Assembly: GCA_035649235.1 (NCBI GenBank)
Contig: DASRJX010000242.1
Location: 1 to 19,424, forward strand
Source: DASRJX01 sp035649235
Lineage (GTDB): Bacteria; Acidobacteriota; Polarisedimenticolia; Gp22-AA2
Direction of reading: 5' to 3'
Length of the DNA stretch: 19,424 bases
A program made the position numbers and the translations under genes. This document shows positions 1 through 8,234 of this stretch, piece by piece. The notes below the pieces were generated by a model. The model saw only the letters and a program-made list of their open reading frames with translations, had not been told where the DNA came from and ran no database searches. The stretch's first letter is position 1. Every line of letters begins with the position of its first letter.

Positions 1-16
1 CATCGAGGAGCTGTGA
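1..16 (+). CDS. hslV: HslV protease subunit, C-terminal end only (partial)
   Basis: The window opens inside a gene whose last codons read I-E-E-L followed by TGA at 14-16. HslV proteins commonly end in a short acidic segment of this kind, and hslV normally lies directly upstream of hslU, which starts two bases after this stop. HslV is the threonine peptidase of the HslUV complex. The identification rests on synteny plus four residues, so it is tentative. Confidence 0.55.
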
Positions 17-18
17 GG

Positions 19-1449
<1,431 letters not shown>

Positions 1450-2700
1450 TCGAGGGGGAACAGCGCCCGGCGCCGGGTGGGGGAGGCGCGCCGCGGCCCT
1501 CGTCGCCCTGGCGCTCGTGTCCTCGGCCTGCGGCAAGAAAGGACCGCCGCTGGCGCCGGTGCGGATCGGCCCCGCGCCGCCCGGCCAGCTGCGCGTCCGG
1601 CAGATCGGCCCGGAGGTGGTGCTCAGCGCCGTCCTGCCCGGGACCCGGAACGACCACTCGCGCCTCGGTCCGGACGCGGCCGTGCGGGTGCTCCGCCTCC
1701 AGTCGACCGGCACGCTGCGTCCGGAGGCGGTCTCGGAGCGGTATCTGGTGCAGCAGTTCCAGAAGCAGGCGGCCACCATCGCCAGCCTGACGGGAGAGGA
1801 TCTGCGGCGGAGCCTGGTGCGCGGCAGGTTCGTGTTCGGGGACGGGGAGGTGGCGAAGGCGACGGCCACCGCCGAGGGGGCGCCACCGCGTTTCCTGTAC
1901 GCCCTGCAGATCGTCGAAGGAAAGAACAGCCGCTCGCCGCTGCGGGTGCCGACGCAGATCGAGATCGGCTCGCCGCCTCCCGCGCCCGTCGATCTGCGCG
2001 CCGAGGCGGCCGAAGGGGCGGTACGCCTGGAGTGGACGCCGGGGGCCGGTCCGGCGGCGGCCGCTGCCCCCGAGTCTGCTGGTCAGGTGACCCCGCCCGA
2101 TACGTCGCCTCCTGGCGGACAAGAGCCCCCAGCCGGGCAGGCGCCCGGCGCCGGTCAGCCTCCCGCCGCCGCGGCGCCTCCCACGCGCGGGTTCAACGTC
2201 TACCGGAAGGAGGCCGGCGACAGCGCCGTGCCGGAAGACCCGCTGAACCCCAAGCCTCTCGCGCAACCGTCCTTCGTCGACACCACCTTCCGCTACGACG
2301 TCGGCTATGTCTATTTCGTGCGCGCCGTCGATTCTCCGAAGGGCACGCTCCGGGAGAGCGTCGCCAGCCCTCCGGTCGAGGTGCGACCGCACGATCGCTT
2401 CGCGCCGGCCGCCCCCACGGGGCTCGCGGTGGCGGTGGAAGGTGCGGTCATCCGGGTCTACTGGTTCCCCAACGCGGAGCCGGACCTGGCTGGCTACCGG
2501 GTCTACCGGCGGACCACCAAGGAGAAGGAACCTGTCCGCATTGGTGAGACGCCGGCGACCGAGACCTCCTTCATCGATCCCGGGACCGTGCCGGGCGTGC
2601 GCTATCATTACTCCGTGAGCGCCGTCGATGGCGCCGATCCGGTCAACGAGAGTCCCAGGTCGGAGGAGCGGTCCGAGCTGCTGTCCGGCGGAGGTGCCGA

Positions 2701-3549
2701 GTGACCTTGACCCAGACCGAGTTCTTCAAGATGACCGCGGCGGGGAACGACTTCATCGCCTTCGACAACCGCCCCGGCATGTTGCGCGACGCTGTGCTCG
2801 CGGATCTCACGCGCCGGCTCTGCACGCGCGCGCTTTCGGTCGGCGCCGACGGGGTCATCCTCCTGGAGGAATCCAGGGAAGCCGACATCCGGGCGCGGTT
2901 CCTCAACCCCGACGGGCAGCCGACGTTCTGCGGCAATGGCGCCCGCTGCGCCGCCCGGCTGGCGTTCCTGAAGGGCCTGGCTCCCGCGCAGATGTCCGTG
3001 CAGACCGACCTCGGCCTGCATCGTGCGGAGGTCAGCGCGACCGGCGTCTCCTTCGAGATGCGGGAGGCGGCGCACTTCGAGGAGCGCGTCGAGGTGGCGT
3101 CGCAGGGCCGGCTGTACAGCGGGGCGCTGATCGACACGGGCGTGCCCCACTACGTCGTTGTCGAAGAAGGACCCCAGGGACCTTCGATCGAGGAGGTCGG
3201 CCGCTCCCTGCGAAGGCATCCCCGGTTCGCGCCGGCGGGGACGAACGTCGATTTCGTGCACCCGATGGGCAACGGGATGTTCGCCATCCGCACCTACGAG
3301 CGTGGGGTCGAAGGGGAGACGCTGGCCTGCGGGACGGGCTGCGTCGCGGCGGCGCTGGCCTTGTCGGCGGCTGGGAAAGCCCGCTCGCCGGTCGAGTTTC
3401 GCACCCGCTCGGGCTCCAGCCTGCGGGTGCGCTTCGAGGGGGACGCCCGCCGCGCCGCCGGCATCCGGCTGGAGGGGGAGGCGCGGCTGGTGTTCGTGGG
3501 CCAGCTGACCGATGAGGCTCTCGCCGGCTTCACGCCGACCGCCCGTTGA
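2701..3549 (+). CDS. dapF: Diaminopimelate epimerase
   Basis: It converts LL- to meso-diaminopimelate in lysine and peptidoglycan precursor synthesis, in the cytoplasm, without a cofactor. It has 282 residues, the normal size. The two catalytic cysteines are visible: Cys 77 in FCGNGARC and Cys 210 in ACGTGC, each in its family signature. The N-terminus F-x-K-M-x-x-x-GNDF is also typical. GTG 2701 overlaps the stop of the lipoprotein gene (GTGA), which implies translational coupling. The product, meso-DAP, belongs to the peptide that Mpl, encoded later in this window, attaches to UDP-MurNAc. Confidence 0.97.
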   Translation: MTLTQTEFFKMTAAGNDFIAFDNRPGMLRDAVLADLTRRLCTRALSVGADGVILLEESREADIRARFLNPDGQPTFCGNGARCAARLAFLKGLAPAQMSVQTDLGLHRAEVSATGVSFEMREAAHFEERVEVASQGRLYSGALIDTGVPHYVVVEEGPQGPSIEEVGRSLRRHPRFAPAGTNVDFVHPMGNGMFAIRTYERGVEGETLACGTGCVAAALALSAAGKARSPVEFRTRSGSSLRVRFEGDARRAAGIRLEGEARLVFVGQLTDEALAGFTPTAR

Positions 3550-3881
3550 CCCCGAACGGCAAATCACCCGGTGGGACCAGAGGCAGGCGGGCCCGCCTGA
3601 TCCGGCTGGCGACCGGCTGGGCGCTGACGGTCGGCGGCGCCGTGCTCGGCCCGCTGCCGATCCTGCCGGGAGGGTTCCTGCTCATCCCCGGGATCGCCAT
3701 CCTGTGCGCCGAGAGCCGCTGGCTCCGGTCCCTTCTGCGTCGTTACCGGGAGCGGCGGTACCTGAAGCGGGCGCTCCGCGAGGCCGAGCGCGTCGGTCTC
3801 AAGATCAACCTCGACCACGACCCCGAGATCGACGGAGAGGAGGGCGATCCGCCAGGTCCCGGGAAGGGCAGTGCCGGTTGA
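3546..3881 (+). CDS. Small PGPGW-type transmembrane protein
   Basis: A 111-residue protein with a basic N-terminus, two hydrophobic segments (about residues 19-34 and 38-54) joined by GPLPILPGG, then the helical, charged stretch RWLRSLLRRYRERRYLKRAL. The Pro-Gly turn followed by a hydrophobic helix and E-x-x-W-L matches the putative transmembrane family PGPGW, whose function is unknown. The start is TTG 3546, overlapping the dapF stop as TTGA, which suggests coupling. The last 77 bp overlap the 3' end of nth on the other strand, and the acidic, Gly/Pro-rich tail is the part that lies in that overlap. Family membership is likely; the role is unknown. Confidence 0.75.
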   Translation: MTPNGKSPGGTRGRRARLIRLATGWALTVGGAVLGPLPILPGGFLLIPGIAILCAESRWLRSLLRRYRERRYLKRALREAERVGLKINLDHDPEIDGEEGDPPGPGKGSAG

Positions 3882-4530
3882 GGGGGCACTCGCCGCAGCG
3901 CGGACGGCGGGCGAGGCAGACGTAGCGACCGTGCAGGACCATCGCGATGGAGAAGGGAATCCAGGAGTGCCGCGGCACCAGGGACATGAGATCGCGCTCG
4001 ATCCGGACAGGGTCGTCGTGCCGCGTCAACCGCAGTCGCCGCGCGACGCGGGCGACGTGGGTGTCGACGACGATGCCTGAGGGGATGCCGTAGGCGGCTC
4101 CCAGGACGACGTTCGCCGTCTTCCGTCCGACGCCGGGAAGCGCCGCCAGCTCCTCCATCGTCCGCGGCACCAGCCCCCCGTGCTTCTCGCCCAGAGCGCG
4201 GCTGCACCCGAGAATCGCTCGGGTCTTCGCCCGGAAAAACCCGGTCGAGCGGATCAGGCGCTCGATCGCCTCCGGCTGTGCAACCGCCATCTCCTTCGGG
4301 GTCGGGTAGGCGCGGAACAGTCCCGGCGTGACCTGGTTCACGCGCGCGTCGGTGCACTGCGCCGACAGAATCGTCGCCATCAGCAGCTCGAAAGGAGATC
4401 GATGCTCGAGCTCGACGCGGGCGTCCGGGCGCGCCCTCTGCAGCTCCCGGACGATGGCGCCCGCTCTCCGCCGGAGGGCCGGGTCGCCTCGGCCTTCCGC
4501 CCTCCCAGTCGACTTTGCCGCCGCGTCCAT
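3805..4530 (-). CDS. nth: Endonuclease III (DNA glycosylase/AP lyase)
   Basis: It removes oxidised pyrimidines from DNA and nicks the abasic site in base excision repair. The helix-hairpin-helix LPGVGRKTAN carries the catalytic Lys 137, VVDTHVAR carries Asp 156, and the [4Fe-4S] ligands are Cys 205, 212, 215 and 221 in the canonical C-x6-C-x2-C-x5-C spacing. At 241 residues it is slightly longer than usual, with about 15 extra residues at the N-terminus and an Arg-rich tail of 20 after the last Cys. That tail is encoded inside the overlap with the convergent PGPGW gene. ATG 4530 is the first start in frame. No ribosome binding site precedes it, and a candidate promoter ends almost at the start codon, so the message may be nearly leaderless. 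Confidence 0.96.
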   Translation of the reverse strand: MDAAAKSTGRAEGRGDPALRRRAGAIVRELQRARPDARVELEHRSPFELLMATILSAQCTDARVNQVTPGLFRAYPTPKEMAVAQPEAIERLIRSTGFFRAKTRAILGCSRALGEKHGGLVPRTMEELAALPGVGRKTANVVLGAAYGIPSGIVVDTHVARVARRLRLTRHDDPVRIERDLMSLVPRHSWIPFSIAMVLHGRYVCLARRPRCGECPLNRHCPSRDLADRPPLRRSRGRGRG

Positions 4531-4539
4531 GAGCCCCGG

Positions 4540-4569
4540 ATCCTAGGCGTTAGGGTCGGGAATGGTCAA
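4540..4569 (-). promoter_or_regulatory. Candidate sigma-70 promoter for nth
   Basis: Reading the minus strand, TTGACC (plus-strand 4564-4569) is followed after 18 bases by TAGGAT (4540-4545). These match the -35 and -10 consensus at 5/6 and 4/6. Transcription would start near 4533, about three bases before the nth ATG. Found by eye only. Confidence 0.4.
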
Positions 4570-4594
4570 TGTCGTCCGGTTCCACCAGGTGGCC

Positions 4595-4635
4595 TGTCAA
4601 AAAGTCATGGTGTTCTCGGAGTGTGCCAAAAAGTC
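4595..4635. repeat. Pair of 12-bp A-tract direct repeats, candidate enhancer or operator
   Basis: TGTCAAAAAGTC (4595-4606) and TGCCAAAAAGTC (4624-4635) differ at one base and start 29 bp apart, close to three helical turns. They lie about 230 and 200 bp upstream of the predicted start of the sigma-54-type promoter at 4800-4815, a usual distance for an enhancer bound by a sigma-54 activator. They also lie just upstream of nth on the other strand. The repeat is seen; the binding role is inferred. Confidence 0.4.
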
Positions 4636-4799
4636 CGTGGCTTGGGCGGCCGTCGGCCGGGGCCACCATCTCGCAGGAGCCCCGGATTCCGGGGGCTCGT
4701 GGCCGCTGGCGCGGGAAATCCGGCACTTGACGCCGAAATCCAGGAGATCGATTGCTGAAGGTCCACCGCAGCGCCCGCTCCCTCGCCAACGCGGGGTCC

Positions 4800-4815
4800 T
4801 GGCAGGCTTGTTGCT
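4800..4815 (+). promoter_or_regulatory. Candidate sigma-54 (-24/-12) promoter of the sigma-region-4 gene
   Basis: TGGCAGG-CTTG-TTGCT matches the sigma-54 consensus TGGCACG-N4-TTGCW at all but one base, with invariant GG (4801-4802) and GC (4813-4814) exactly 12 bp apart. The predicted transcription start is near 4826, leaving an 18-nt leader that contains a strong ribosome binding site (AAGGAGGT, 4833-4840) before ATG 4844. The good match and its fit with the gene start support it. No search of the whole genome for background frequency was possible. Confidence 0.6.
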
Positions 4816-4843
4816 ACGCATGGGCGGCGATCAAGGAGGTCCC

Positions 4844-5200
4844 ATGTGGAAGCATCTGCTGCCCTACGCGACCAGCTATGACGAATTCATCTCGCCCGAC
4901 GAGGAGGCGCGCCTCGAAGCGTTCATTTCCGATCCCGAGGCTTCCTTCCGGCAGGAGCGCGATATTCAGAAAGAGGAAGTCGATCGCATCCTGAAGAAGG
5001 CCCTCAGGGCGCTGCCACCTCGGGAGCGGTACATCCTGGAGCGGCGATTCGGCATGAGGGACGGTTCGGAACTGACGCTCGAAGCGGTCTCCAGGATCCT
5101 GAAGCTGAGCAAGGAACGGGTCCGCCAGTTGGAGCGGGAGGCCCTGCTCAAGCTGCGGCTCCGGCTGGACGGCCTGCGGGGCCAGTTGATGAGCGCCTGA
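4844..5200 (+). CDS. Stand-alone sigma-70 region 3.2/region 4 protein
   Basis: A 118-residue protein. Residues about 50-112 match sigma-70 region 4: ALPPRERYILERRFG, then the region 4.2 helix-turn-helix TLEAVSRILKLSKERVRQLE, which normally binds the -35 element. The preceding segment, EEARLEAFISDPEAS, resembles the region 3.2 linker of primary sigma factors (EED-x-x-L-x-D-F-I-E-D). Regions 1.2 and 2, which hold core-binding and -10 melting functions, are absent, and no trace of them lies upstream. ATG 4844 is preceded by a near-perfect AAGGAGGT four bases away, so this looks like a designed gene and not a broken sigma factor. An in-frame ATG at 4820 is less likely. It could be a split sigma subunit (as in the SigO/RsoA pair of Bacillus), a coactivator or a sigma competitor. 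A sigma-54-type promoter lies directly upstream. Confidence 0.85.
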   Translation: MWKHLLPYATSYDEFISPDEEARLEAFISDPEASFRQERDIQKEEVDRILKKALRALPPRERYILERRFGMRDGSELTLEAVSRILKLSKERVRQLEREALLKLRLRLDGLRGQLMSA

Positions 5201-5273
5201 AGCGGGGCCCGGTTCCCTGCGGGGTGAATGCAGAGGCGATTCCCGCGGGGCCCGCCACGGGTCTTGCGCCGCG

Positions 5274-5302
5274 TTGCAATTCGAGTAGCATTGGACTATC
5301 AT
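5274..5302 (+). promoter_or_regulatory. Candidate sigma-70 promoter of the TPR protein gene
   Basis: TTGCAA (5274-5279), a 17-bp spacer and TATCAT (5297-5302) match the -35 and -10 consensus at 4/6 and 5/6 with ideal spacing, in a locally A+T-richer patch. The start would be near 5309, giving a leader of about 100 nt before ATG 5411. Confidence 0.5.
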
Positions 5303-5310
5303 CCCGGGCC

Positions 5311-5400
5311 GGCTCGACGGGGAGTCGCCGAGCCTTCCATTTCCAAGTTTGGGGTGATACTTCAATCTCTGCGGCTGTTCGGTTATCAACCGCAGCGGAG
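5311..5400 (+). promoter_or_regulatory. Structured 5' leader with competing hairpins
   Basis: Just after the predicted start, GGCTCG (5311-5316) can pair with CGAGCC (5329-5334). Further down, CTGCGG (5369-5374) can pair with CCGCAG (5390-5395), and CGGTT (5380-5384) with AACCG (5388-5392). The last two share CCG at 5390-5392 and so exclude each other. The first of them could extend through CTC (5367-5369) and GAG (5398-5400), covering part of the ribosome binding site GGAG (5397-5400). No known riboswitch class is recognised. Confidence 0.35.
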
Positions 5401-5410
5401 CCGGCTGGCT

Positions 5411-6253
5411 ATGACTCGAAGACTCGCGGCCACGATGGTCGCCTTGGGACTGCTCGCCGGCAACCTCGGCTGCCAGGCCCAGATCAATCGCCTCAAGGCG
5501 AACTACGCGACCAAGCAGGGGAACGAGCAGTACAAGGCGCAGGAGTTCCTCAAAGCGGTGGAGTGGTACCGCTACGCCACCTATCTCAATCCTGACCTGG
5601 ATCTGGCCTACTACCATACCGCCCTGTCCTACCTGGCGCTCTACAAGCCGGGCTCGAAGCACCCCAAGGATCTGCGGTACGCATCGGAAGCCCTCAAGAA
5701 CCTCAAGCGCTATCTCGAGCAGCACCCCGACAACGAGGACGCGAAGAATTACCTGCTCACCGTCTACCTCGGCTCGGAGCGCTACGATGATGCGGCGGCC
5801 TTCTTCGAGGCGGAGCTCAAGGCCAAGGGCAGCGACCCGGCCGTCGCCGCCAAGCTGATGCAGGTCATCGGAATGATCTATGCCAAGAAGGGGGACTTCG
5901 ACACCTCCCTGGAGTGGCACAAGAAGCGCGCGGACCTCGAGAAGGACAATGCCGAGGTCCTGTACACGATCGGCGTGCTCTGCTGGGACAAGGTCTACCA
6001 CGGGGGGTTGACGATCGATCTCGATCGCCGGCAGCAGCTCATCGACATGGGGCTCGATTACCTGAACCGGGCGTCAGCGCTGCGGCCGAACTACTTCGAG
6101 GCGGTCTCGTACATCAACCTGATGTATCGTGAAAAAGCGAAGGTGGCCCAGCTCGTGGGCAACAACGAGGATTTCGTCAAGTTCAACGAAGAAGCCACCA
6201 AGTACATGAAGCAGGCGCTCGAGATGCGCAAGGCGGTGATGGCCGCGAAGTAG
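5411..6253 (+). CDS. Exported tetratricopeptide-repeat protein, possible lipoprotein
   Basis: A 280-residue protein with a signal peptide (about residues 1-20, hydrophobic MVALGLLAGNLG) ending at a Cys. The -3 position is Asn, so the lipobox NLGC is not ideal. TPR-like helical pairs follow: GNEQYKAQEFLKAVEWYRYATYLNPD, a second around AYYHTALSYLALY, the YDDAAAFFEAEL pair and a GMIYAKKGDFDTSLEWHKK pair, then a longer C-terminal helical part. TPRs form protein-binding scaffolds. Its place just before tonB-exbB-exbD-exbD, with 34 bp between, suggests a periplasmic partner of an envelope system. ATG 5411 is chosen from the signal peptide and GGAG at 5397-5400; the frame is open upstream to 5228 but that part is not protein-like. 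Confidence 0.85.
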   Translation: MTRRLAATMVALGLLAGNLGCQAQINRLKANYATKQGNEQYKAQEFLKAVEWYRYATYLNPDLDLAYYHTALSYLALYKPGSKHPKDLRYASEALKNLKRYLEQHPDNEDAKNYLLTVYLGSERYDDAAAFFEAELKAKGSDPAVAAKLMQVIGMIYAKKGDFDTSLEWHKKRADLEKDNAEVLYTIGVLCWDKVYHGGLTIDLDRRQQLIDMGLDYLNRASALRPNYFEAVSYINLMYREKAKVAQLVGNNEDFVKFNEEATKYMKQALEMRKAVMAAK

Positions 6254-6287
6254 GTCACGCGGCCGTCGGAAGCGCGAGGCAGGGCAC

Positions 6288-7058
6288 GTGTTCGATTCGA
6301 TGGTGATGTCGACCAAGACGCGCCGGCGGTCCGGGCGCTGGATCACCGTGCCCTTCGCCCTCTTCGTGCACGGCATCGGGTTCGGCGCCATCATCTTCAT
6401 GTCGTTCCTGAGCGTCGACACGGTGCCGGCGCCGCCCATCACCATCTCGTTCGTGGCGGCCGCCCCGCCGCCGCCGCCCCCGCCGCCCCCGCCGCCTGCC
6501 CGGAAGAAGAAGACGAACATCGAGAAGCCCAAGGAGATCCCGAAGCCGACCGAGATCGTGCAGCCCAAGCTCGTCCCGGAAGAGCAGCCGAAGCCGATCG
6601 AGGCGCCGGAGGACGAAGGGGAGGACGAAGGGGTTGACGGCGGCGTGGAAGGCGGCGTGGAAGGAGGCGTGGTCGGCGGGGTCGTCGGCGGCGTGGTGGG
6701 CGGTGTCCTGGGAGGCATCCTCGGCGGCGCCGAGGGGGGCATGCTCGGGGACCAGCCGCTGTACGCCGGAATCGGCGGCGTCACCAACCCTGAGCTGATC
6801 CCCTCCACCAAGGTGCAGCCGCGATACCCCGAGATCGCCCGCAAGGCCAAGATTCAGGGGAAGGTCATCCTGCAAGCCGTCATCCGGAAGGACGGCACGG
6901 TGGGGGAGGTTCAGGTGCTCCAGTCGCCCGGCTCGAAGTTCGGGTTCGACGAGTCGGCGACGGCAGCGGTGCGACAGTGGCGCTACAAGCCGGGCCTGCA
7001 GAACGGCAAGCCCGTCGACGTGTATTTCACCGTGGTGGTCGAGTTCGTGCTGCAGTAG
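6288..7058 (+). CDS. tonB: TonB-family energy transducer
   Basis: It couples the proton-motive force, harvested by ExbB-ExbD, to outer-membrane receptors. It has 256 residues: a short cytoplasmic N-terminus, one transmembrane helix (about 19-42), a run of 11 prolines, a Lys/Pro/Glu-rich spacer, an unusual block of repeated Gly-Gly-Val-x units (about 117-150), and a C-terminal TonB domain (about 175-256) with PRYPEIARKAKIQGKV and AVRQWRYKPGLQNGKPV. GTG 6288 is preceded by GAGG and AGGG and is preferred; ATG 6300 and 6306 are alternatives. It is first in a tonB-exbB-exbD-exbD operon, followed by a strong hairpin before exbB. Which receptor it serves cannot be told from here. Confidence 0.93.
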   Translation: MFDSMVMSTKTRRRSGRWITVPFALFVHGIGFGAIIFMSFLSVDTVPAPPITISFVAAAPPPPPPPPPPPARKKKTNIEKPKEIPKPTEIVQPKLVPEEQPKPIEAPEDEGEDEGVDGGVEGGVEGGVVGGVVGGVVGGVLGGILGGAEGGMLGDQPLYAGIGGVTNPELIPSTKVQPRYPEIARKAKIQGKVILQAVIRKDGTVGEVQVLQSPGSKFGFDESATAAVRQWRYKPGLQNGKPVDVYFTVVVEFVLQ

Positions 7059-7068
7059 GCAGCGAAAG

Positions 7069-7093
7069 GGCCGCCGGTCGTGCACCGGCGGCC
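7069..7093 (+). terminator. Intercistronic hairpin between tonB and exbB
   Basis: GGCCGCCGGT (7069-7078) pairs perfectly with ACCGGCGGCC (7084-7093) around a 5-nt loop, 10 bp almost all G-C. Only a short weak T run follows (GTCAGTTTC), so it is a poor intrinsic terminator and may act as an attenuator or as a barrier to 3' exonucleases that sets the tonB to exbB message ratio. The exbB ribosome binding site starts 9 nt after the stem. Confidence 0.55.
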
Positions 7094-7117
7094 GTCAGTT
7101 TCAGGAGGACAACGCAC

Positions 7118-7816
7118 ATGATGGGTCATTCGGTCCTTGACATCTGGACGCAGATGGGCTGGCTCGCCAAAGGGGTCACCGTGTTCATGCTCCTGATGTC
7201 GATCTATTCACTCGGAATCTTCATCGAGCGGCTGCTGCTCTACAGAGCCTCCAAGAAGCAGTCGATCGACTACCTGCCGATCGCCACCAAGGCCCTGCGC
7301 GAGGGGAACTACGCGGCGGCCGTGGAGGCCGCCAAGCGGTTCAACAAGAGCCACCTGGCCAAGGTCCTGGCGGCCGGGCTGCAGCAGTTCCTGTTCGAGA
7401 AGCAGGACCAGCCGGCCCACGACGCCGTCGAGTCGGTCCGCCTGGCGGTCGAGCGCGCCGCGGCCCTCACCACGGCCGAGCTCAAGCGCGGCATCGGTGG
7501 TCTCGCGACCATCGGCGCCACGGCCCCCTTCGTCGGCCTGTTCGGAACGGTCGTCGGCATCATCAACGCGTTCACCGGCATGGCCGCCACGGGGTCGGGC
7601 GGCATCGGCGCGGTCTCGGCCGGCATCGCCGAGGCGCTCATTACCACGGCCGTCGGACTCGCCGTGGCGATCGCCGCGGTCTGGATGTTCAACTACTTCC
7701 AGGGCGTCATCGAGTTCTTCGGCATCGAGATGGCCAACTCGGGCTCGGAGCTGATCGACTTCTTCCTGAAGCGCCAGGGACAGGAGGCCAATCGTGGGAA
7801 TGCAGCTGGGAGGTAA
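7118..7816 (+). CDS. exbB: ExbB/TolQ/MotA-family proton channel subunit
   Basis: This inner-membrane protein forms the pentameric channel scaffold that energises TonB. It has 232 residues with three membrane segments (about 16-36, 127-150 and 166-190). The last two carry the conserved pattern GLFGTVVGIINAF and GIAEALITTAVGLAVAIAAV, typical of ExbB/TolQ. ATG 7118 follows AGGAGG (7103-7108) at 9 nt. The frame is open further upstream but overlaps tonB and the hairpin. The 3' end overlaps the first exbD by 23 bp, so the two are probably coupled. Confidence 0.93.
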   Translation: MMGHSVLDIWTQMGWLAKGVTVFMLLMSIYSLGIFIERLLLYRASKKQSIDYLPIATKALREGNYAAAVEAAKRFNKSHLAKVLAAGLQQFLFEKQDQPAHDAVESVRLAVERAAALTTAELKRGIGGLATIGATAPFVGLFGTVVGIINAFTGMAATGSGGIGAVSAGIAEALITTAVGLAVAIAAVWMFNYFQGVIEFFGIEMANSGSELIDFFLKRQGQEANRGNAAGR

Positions 7817-8219
7817 AGGCCTCAACTCGAACATCAACGTGACGCCGTTCGTCGACATCTGCCTGGTGCTGCTGATCATCTTCATGGTCGTGACGCCGAT
7901 GCTGCAGGAGGGGGTCACCATCAACCTCCCGTATGCCAAGAACACGGCCAAGACCGACGACAGCGAGGAAAAGGCGATCGTGGTGGCACTCCCGAACGAC
8001 AGGCAGATCTACGTGCAGAAGAAGCAGATTCCGCGCGACCAGTACATGGCCGAGATGACCGAGATCCACGACCGCATGCCGGAGAAGCTGGTCCTGATCA
8101 AGGCGGACAGGAGCCTGACGTACGGGGCGGTCCGCAAGGTGATGATCGAGACGAACGAGGCGGGGTTCACCGAGGTCTCACTGGTCACGGAAAAGCTCCC
8201 GGGGTCGGACGAAGGATAG
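7794..8219 (+). CDS. exbD: ExbD/TolR-family protein, first copy
   Basis: A 141-residue partner of ExbB with a cytoplasmic N-terminus, one transmembrane helix (about 20-40) and a periplasmic domain. NVTPFVDICLVLLIIFMVV carries the essential membrane Asp (residue 21) that conducts protons. GTG 7794 follows AGGAGG (7782-7787) at 6 nt and lies inside the exbB 3' end; ATG 7800 is an alternative. It is paralogous to the next gene. The periplasmic domains have diverged, this one ending with an ALTKADRSLTYG-like segment (VLIKADRSLTYG), the usual ExbD/TolR fold signature. Confidence 0.93.
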   Translation: MGMQLGGKGLNSNINVTPFVDICLVLLIIFMVVTPMLQEGVTINLPYAKNTAKTDDSEEKAIVVALPNDRQIYVQKKQIPRDQYMAEMTEIHDRMPEKLVLIKADRSLTYGAVRKVMIETNEAGFTEVSLVTEKLPGSDEG

Positions 8220-8234
8220 GACGGAGGGAACGCC

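Larger units (their letters stand above)
4531..4843. other. 313-bp divergent regulatory region without a gene
   Basis: No convincing coding sequence is present. Reading frames continue upstream of the sigma-like gene, but the translation shows no domain and no upstream start has a ribosome binding site as good as the one at 4833-4840. The region holds, in order, the candidate nth promoter (minus strand), a short palindrome CCACC-A-GGTGG (4582-4592), two A-tract direct repeats (4595-4606 and 4624-4635) and a sigma-54-type promoter (4800-4815). The stretch 4641-4795 shows nothing I can name. Confidence 0.6.

Noticed and set aside
4562..4843. N-terminal extension of the sigma-region-4 gene, possibly holding the missing regions 2-3
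   Set aside because: The frame is open but the residues show no sigma signature, and the strong ribosome binding site points to ATG 4844.
5201..5262. G+C-rich inverted repeats (GCGGGGCCC-like) after the sigma-region-4 gene as a terminator
   Set aside because: The arms pair imperfectly, several alternatives exist and no T tract follows; such sequences are expected by chance at this base composition.
6636..6740. Short tandem repeats as a CRISPR or satellite array
   Set aside because: The units are in frame and encode Gly-Gly-Val within tonB, with no spacers.
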